Assembly: GCF_003054325.1 (NCBI RefSeq) | Contig: NZ_QBKU01000004.1 | Span: 248,001-312,000, forward strand | Direction of reading: 5' to 3' | From: Sulfitobacter mediterraneus | GTDB taxonomy: Bacteria > Pseudomonadota > Alphaproteobacteria > Rhodobacterales > Rhodobacteraceae | DNA length: 64,000 nucleotides | Shown: piece after piece, positions 60,351-64,000 of the stretch | How positions within the stretch are numbered: the first letter of the stretch is position 1 | Layout: each line of letters begins with the position of its first letter | Notes under the pieces: model-generated | The model's database searches: none | Told to the model about the DNA's origin: nothing | What the model saw: only the letters and a program-made list of their open reading frames with translations | Made by a program: the position numbers and the translations under genes

Positions 60351-61834
60351 CCACCCCGCAGGGGGCGTGGCGCAGCTTGATTGTGGCGGCTCTTGTTGGT
60401 GCCGCCGCAGGGTTTGGTCAGGCGCCCTATGATCTGCCTGTTGTGCTGTTTGCAGCTTTTGCAGTGGGGTTTTGGCTGGCAGGGCGGCAACAGACCATTC
60501 GCAGCGCCGCGCTCTTGGGCTGGGCCTTTGGCACGGGCTACTTCCTTCATAGCTTGCACTGGATCGTCTCGCCGTTTTTGGTGGATGTGCCGCGTCACGG
60601 CTGGATGGCCCCCTTTGCACTGGTGTTCATGGCGGCCGGTCTCGCGCTTTTTTGGGGCGCAGCCTTTGCTGGGGCGCGGTATTTGTCACGGGGCACGATC
60701 TGGCCTTTGGCGCTGTGTCTGGCGGCGGCGGAGATGATCCGCGCCTATATTTTCACCGGATTTCCATGGGCCACACCGGCGCAGGCCTTGGTTGATGTTG
60801 CAGCGGGGCGGGGATTGGCCTTTGTGGGTCCGCATGGGGTCAATCTGGCATTGCTCTTCTGTGCCGCGCTTGCCGTCGGTCTATTCCGCACAGGCCCTGC
60901 GCGGTACGCAGGTGTGTTTGGCGCAGGCGCCGCCGCTGCACTGTTGCTGATGCCGCCCTTTGCGCCCACAGCGCAGATGACCGAACACAGCCTGCGCTTG
61001 ATCCAGCCGAACGCACCGCAAAAAGACAAATGGGATCCGGACAAGGCCTATACGTTTTATTACCGCCAGTTGGAACTGACCGCCGCGCCGCCACATGCAT
61101 CCGGGCAGGCACCTGACCTGATCATCTGGCCTGAAACCGCGATCCCTTGGGCTTTGCCCTACGGCGAAGAGGCATTGGCACCGATCGCCGAAGCGGCAGG
61201 GGAGGCCGCCGTTACCTTGGGCGTTCAACGCACCCGCGATTTGCGGTTTTTCAACTCAATGGTGGTGCTGGATCCGAAAGGCGCGGTGACGCAGACCTAT
61301 GACAAACATCATCTGGTGCCCTTTGGGGAATACATGCCCTTTGGTGATTTGCTGGCGCGGATCGGCATTCATGGCTTGGCCCCGCAAAACGGGGCTGGAT
61401 TTTCGGCCGGACCGGGGCCGGAGCTGCTGGATTTCGGAGCTTTAGGGAAGGCCTTGCCCCTGATCTGTTATGAAGCGGTTTTTGCCCATGATGTGAACAG
61501 CGCACCCCAGCGGCCTGCCTTCCTGATCCAGATCACCAATGATGCGTGGTTTGGCAAAGGGGCCGGGCCGAAACAGCATCTGGCGCAGGCCCGCATGCGG
61601 GCGATGGAACAGGGGCTGCCGCTGGCGCGGGCGGCCAACACCGGCATCTCTGCCATGATTGACCCCTATGGCCGGGTGACAGCGTCACTGCCATTGAACA
61701 CAGCCGGTTTTGTGGATGCGGTCCTGCCCGCCCCTGCACCTGCGACGCTTTATGCCCGTATAGGGGATCTGCCGCTTGCATTGCTGCTCATTCTGGGATT
61801 GGCCGCTGCGGCACTCGGCCGCCGCCGCAGTTAA
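60347..61834 (+). CDS. lnt: Apolipoprotein N-acyltransferase
   Basis: 495 aa. N-terminal 6-7 membrane helices; C-terminal nitrilase domain with catalytic Glu in IIWPETA, Lys in YDKHHLVPFGEYMP and Cys in LICYEAVFA. Adds the N-acyl chain to apolipoproteins in the inner membrane, and so could mature the lipoprotein encoded at 57.4 kb. Usual place after corC. 4-nt overlap with corC. Confidence 0.95.
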   Translation: MTTPQGAWRSLIVAALVGAAAGFGQAPYDLPVVLFAAFAVGFWLAGRQQTIRSAALLGWAFGTGYFLHSLHWIVSPFLVDVPRHGWMAPFALVFMAAGLALFWGAAFAGARYLSRGTIWPLALCLAAAEMIRAYIFTGFPWATPAQALVDVAAGRGLAFVGPHGVNLALLFCAALAVGLFRTGPARYAGVFGAGAAAALLLMPPFAPTAQMTEHSLRLIQPNAPQKDKWDPDKAYTFYYRQLELTAAPPHASGQAPDLIIWPETAIPWALPYGEEALAPIAEAAGEAAVTLGVQRTRDLRFFNSMVVLDPKGAVTQTYDKHHLVPFGEYMPFGDLLARIGIHGLAPQNGAGFSAGPGPELLDFGALGKALPLICYEAVFAHDVNSAPQRPAFLIQITNDAWFGKGAGPKQHLAQARMRAMEQGLPLARAANTGISAMIDPYGRVTASLPLNTAGFVDAVLPAPAPATLYARIGDLPLALLLILGLAAAALGRRRS

Positions 61835-61875
61835 AGATTGACCCTGCTGGCCTGCCCCGATAAGCCCAACGGACA

Positions 61876-61920
61876 TGCCACAACGGCTTCCTGACGTGGC
61901 AGTTTTTTATCTATTGGAGC
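61876..61920 (+). promoter_or_regulatory. SAM/SAH riboswitch in the metK leader
   Basis: P1 stem TGCCAC (61876-61881) / GTGGCA (61896-61901) around loop AACGGCTTCCTGAC (61882-61895), a T-rich linker, and ATTGGAGC (61913-61920) holding the Shine-Dalgarno GGAG. The loop GCTTCC can pair with GGAGC to form the pseudoknot that hides the SD when SAM or SAH binds. Sequence and layout match the known SAM/SAH class almost base for base in the loop. Confidence 0.9.
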
Positions 61921-61925
61921 GCGAT

Positions 61926-63107
61926 ATGTCCCGACAGAATTATGTTTTTACTTCGGAATCCGTTTCCGAAGGTCACCCCGACAAGGTCTGTGACCGGATT
62001 TCGGACGCGGTTTTGGATGCCTTCCTCAGCGAAGAGCCCGAAGCGCGGGTGGCGGCCGAAACCTTTGCCACCACCAACCGGGTGGTCATCGGCGGGGAGG
62101 TCGGCCTCAGCGACAAAGAAAAGCTGGGTCAGTATCTGGACCAGATTGAAGACATCGCGCGGGCCTGTATCAAAGACATCGGCTATGAGCAGGACAAGTT
62201 CCACCACGCCACCTGCGAGATTACCAACCTGTTGCACGGGCAATCTGCGCATATCGCGCAGGGGGTTGATGCCTCTGGCGACAAAGACGAGGGCGCGGGC
62301 GATCAGGGCATCATGTTTGGTTTTGCAACCGACGAGACGCCCGAATTGATGCCAGCGCCGATCCATTACGCCCATGCGATCCTGCGCCGTTTGGCCGAGG
62401 TGCGCAAAAACGGCACTGAACCAACGCTGCGCCCTGATGCCAAAAGCCAGCTGTCTGTGCGGTATGAAAATGGCAAGCCGGTTGGCGTAACGTCGATCGT
62501 TCTGTCCACACAGCATGCCGATGAAAGCCAGACCAGCGATGACATTCGCGCGATTGTTGAGCCCTACATCCGCGAGCAGCTGCCCGAAGGGTGGATCACC
62601 GATGCGACCGAGTGGTGGGTCAATCCCACTGGCAAATTCGTGATTGGCGGACCAGACGGCGATGCGGGCCTTACCGGGCGCAAGATCATCGTGGATACCT
62701 ATGGCGGCGCGGCGCCCCACGGCGGCGGCGCGTTTTCCGGCAAAGATCCGACCAAGGTTGACCGGTCGGCGGCCTATGCGGCGCGCTATCTCGCCAAGAA
62801 TGTTGTGGCCTCTGGCATGGCCAGCAAATGCACGATCCAGCTCAGCTATGCGATTGGGGTGAGCAAGCCATTGTCGATCTATTGTGACACCTTTGGCACG
62901 GGCCAAGTGCGCGATGAGGACATTGAAAAGGCGATTGGTGCCACGATGGACCTGACGCCGCGCGGCATTCGTGAACATCTGCAGTTGAACCGCCCGATTT
63001 ACCAACGCACGGCAGCTTACGGTCACTTTGGCCGCGCACCGCAGGCGGATGGCGGTTTCAGCTGGGAAAAGACCGATCTGGCAGAGGCGTTGAAAGCCGC
63101 CGTTTGA
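61926..63107 (+). CDS. metK: S-adenosylmethionine synthase
   Basis: 393 aa. [20 protein letters not shown] (ATP/methionine site), [17 protein letters not shown] and [19 protein letters not shown] are the family signatures. Makes SAM from ATP and methionine. ATG 61926 is 6 nt after GGAG; feedback control by the riboswitch just upstream. A terminator follows. The next plus-strand gene of the usual order (trmB) is not in the window. Confidence 0.97.
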   Translation: MSRQNYVFTSESVSEGHPDKVCDRISDAVLDAFLSEEPEARVAAETFATTNRVVIGGEVGLSDKEKLGQYLDQIEDIARACIKDIGYEQDKFHHATCEITNLLHGQSAHIAQGVDASGDKDEGAGDQGIMFGFATDETPELMPAPIHYAHAILRRLAEVRKNGTEPTLRPDAKSQLSVRYENGKPVGVTSIVLSTQHADESQTSDDIRAIVEPYIREQLPEGWITDATEWWVNPTGKFVIGGPDGDAGLTGRKIIVDTYGGAAPHGGGAFSGKDPTKVDRSAAYAARYLAKNVVASGMASKCTIQLSYAIGVSKPLSIYCDTFGTGQVRDEDIEKAIGATMDLTPRGIREHLQLNRPIYQRTAAYGHFGRAPQADGGFSWEKTDLAEALKAAV

Positions 63108-63134
63108 TCGGCAGATCTAGAGATTTGGAATTAA

Positions 63135-63160
63135 AAAGGGGCCGCGATTGCGGCCCTTTA
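63135..63160 (+). terminator. Rho-independent terminator of metK
   Basis: Stem AAGGGGCCGC (63136-63145) / GCGGCCCTTT (63150-63159) around GATT, with one G-U pair, preceded by A-run and followed by TTTATCTTT. Also A-flanked on the left, so it may act for both strands. Confidence 0.8.
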
Positions 63161-63176
63161 TCTTTGGTGCGCAGGC

Positions 63177-63953
63177 CTAATGCGGCATCCGTGCGAAGGG
63201 CGAAGGGGGTTTGCGTGGTTCGGTCAAATCGCCATTTGAACTTTCGCTGAGCGGGGTTAGCATTCCGCCAACAAGAGCTTCGCCCTGATAGCGCTCCATC
63301 TCGATCAGGAATTCCCACAAGGTCATACAAGAGCTGTCGATGCGGTCAAACTGATCCAATTGCGGTGCGCCTGCGTGTTCAGCGCCGGTGCGCAGATCGC
63401 GCAATTGCCGCATCATCCGGCTGACCATGGGTTTGATGTCGCGGGCGCATTGACCTGCAAAGTGCTCCAGTACTTTTTCCACCTCTTGCCGGGCATAGGT
63501 CTGAGCCTCGACCGCAATGGTCAGTTTCGATTTTTGCAAGGCGTTGTTGACCGCACGGTGAAAGGTGGCCGAGGACAGCTCGTCCTTGGTGAGGTAATCG
63601 GCACAGCCCCAATCCAGTGCCTGCTGCTCAATGTTATCTTGCCCAAGCCCGGTGATCATGATCGTGGCGGTGTTCAGGTTGCGCGGCGACAGGCGCACCA
63701 GTTCCAAAGCGTCCAAGCCATTGCCATCGGGCAGGTAGTAGTCAATCAGGATCAGCGAGAACGAGCTTTCCTCTATCCGACTGCGAAAATCGTTCAGGCT
63801 GCTGGCGTTGGAGACTGCGCAGGGAAAATCGAGGCTTGAGCAGAACCGGGCCAATCGGTGCCTGTCAAACCGTTCGTCATCCAGAATGAGAACCGCCGTG
63901 GGTTGCCCATTTGTGACAGATCCATGGGGCCGCAGGGGCGAGGGGCTGGGCAT
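63177..63953 (-). CDS. Response regulator with a helical output domain, no HTH
   Basis: 258 aa. Receiver domain residues about 18-140: acidic pair DDERFD, phospho-acceptor Asp71 in LILIDYYLPDGNGLDAL, Lys in YLTKDE. The C-terminal 110 residues are helical (EVEKVLEHFAGQCARDIKPMVSRMMRQL), with no recognisable DNA-binding or enzymatic domain, so it may act on a partner protein or as a histidine-phosphotransfer-like output. No histidine kinase is beside it. ATG 63953 with AAAGGA upstream; a longer frame starts at 63971. Confidence 0.85.
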   Translation of the reverse strand: MPSPSPLRPHGSVTNGQPTAVLILDDERFDRHRLARFCSSLDFPCAVSNASSLNDFRSRIEESSFSLILIDYYLPDGNGLDALELVRLSPRNLNTATIMITGLGQDNIEQQALDWGCADYLTKDELSSATFHRAVNNALQKSKLTIAVEAQTYARQEVEKVLEHFAGQCARDIKPMVSRMMRQLRDLRTGAEHAGAPQLDQFDRIDSSCMTLWEFLIEMERYQGEALVGGMLTPLSESSNGDLTEPRKPPSPFARMPH

Positions 63954-64000
63954 GGAGTGTCCTTTCAACAAGTTTGGCCGACTATAGGCGTGAGGATATT

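Noticed and set aside
61911..63026. 371-codon minus-strand frame over metK
   Set aside because: Antisense shadow of metK.

Overview
The window looks like a chromosomal segment of a marine alphaproteobacterium of the Rhodobacterales (Roseobacter group). Evidence: GC-rich coding sequence, the gene order miaB-(ompA)-phoH-ybeY-corC-lnt-metK, an Irr-type Fur protein beside fabA-fabB-fabI, and a metK leader matching the SAM/SAH riboswitch class, which is known almost only from Rhodobacterales. I see no plasmid, phage or insertion-sequence genes, no CRISPR array, and no tRNA or rRNA gene. Coding density is high and no gene-free stretch exceeds about 280 bases.

Layout. 1-7.9 kb: the end of deoB, upp, a SPOR-domain envelope protein, an SGNH hydrolase, a degenerate M48-like membrane protein, an acyl-CoA synthetase, an EamA transporter and a sulfotransferase. 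8-10.6 kb: a divergent HxlR regulator/EamA pair with two matching operators, then a cytosine-deaminase-like amidohydrolase. 10.7-20.7 kb: a minus-strand fatty-acid beta-oxidation cluster (fadJ, thiolase, GST, two acyl-CoA dehydrogenases, two tiny ORFs, a MerR regulator), followed by a LuxR solo and a second MerR. 20.8-23.1 kb: two PaaI-type thioesterases overlapping a MATE transporter. 23.1-25.3 kb: an arsC-pyrD-DUF1330-DUF952 chain with 4-nt overlaps. 25.5-33.3 kb: a periplasmic 5'-nucleotidase, two AraC regulators (one membrane-bound), a secreted alpha/beta hydrolase, a SRAP protein and a copper-less cupredoxin. 33.3-39.4 kb: LysR/gcdH, a fused alpha-keto-acid dehydrogenase E1, an enolase-superfamily dehydratase and a zinc alcohol dehydrogenase. 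The E1 and dehydratase genes lie between two near-identical inverted 57-bp repeats. 39.5-46.9 kb: an eight-gene overlapping minus-strand chain containing pcaD-pcaC-pcaB. 47-52.4 kb: FKBP isomerase, RlmL-like methyltransferase, fabI-fabB-fabA and irr. 52.4-64 kb: LysR/PhyH pair, unknown 289-aa protein, miaB, OmpA protein, lipoprotein, phoH, ybeY, corC, lnt, riboswitch-metK and a response regulator.

Functional themes. Much of the window concerns acyl-CoA and aromatic catabolism (acyl-CoA synthetase, beta-oxidation operon, GcdH, beta-ketoadipate genes) and unsaturated fatty-acid synthesis. The second theme is the envelope: SPOR, OmpA, lipoprotein, Lnt and CorC.

The strongest unusual signals are: (1) a two-cysteine module with exactly 24 residues between the cysteines in three envelope proteins; (2) a duplicated double-hairpin element with compensatory base changes; (3) the 57-bp inverted repeats flanking a two-gene cassette; (4) several well-formed palindromic operators between divergent regulator/target pairs; and (5) lost active-site residues in an M48-like and a cupredoxin-like protein. 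All coordinates and motif calls were read by eye; no database search was possible.
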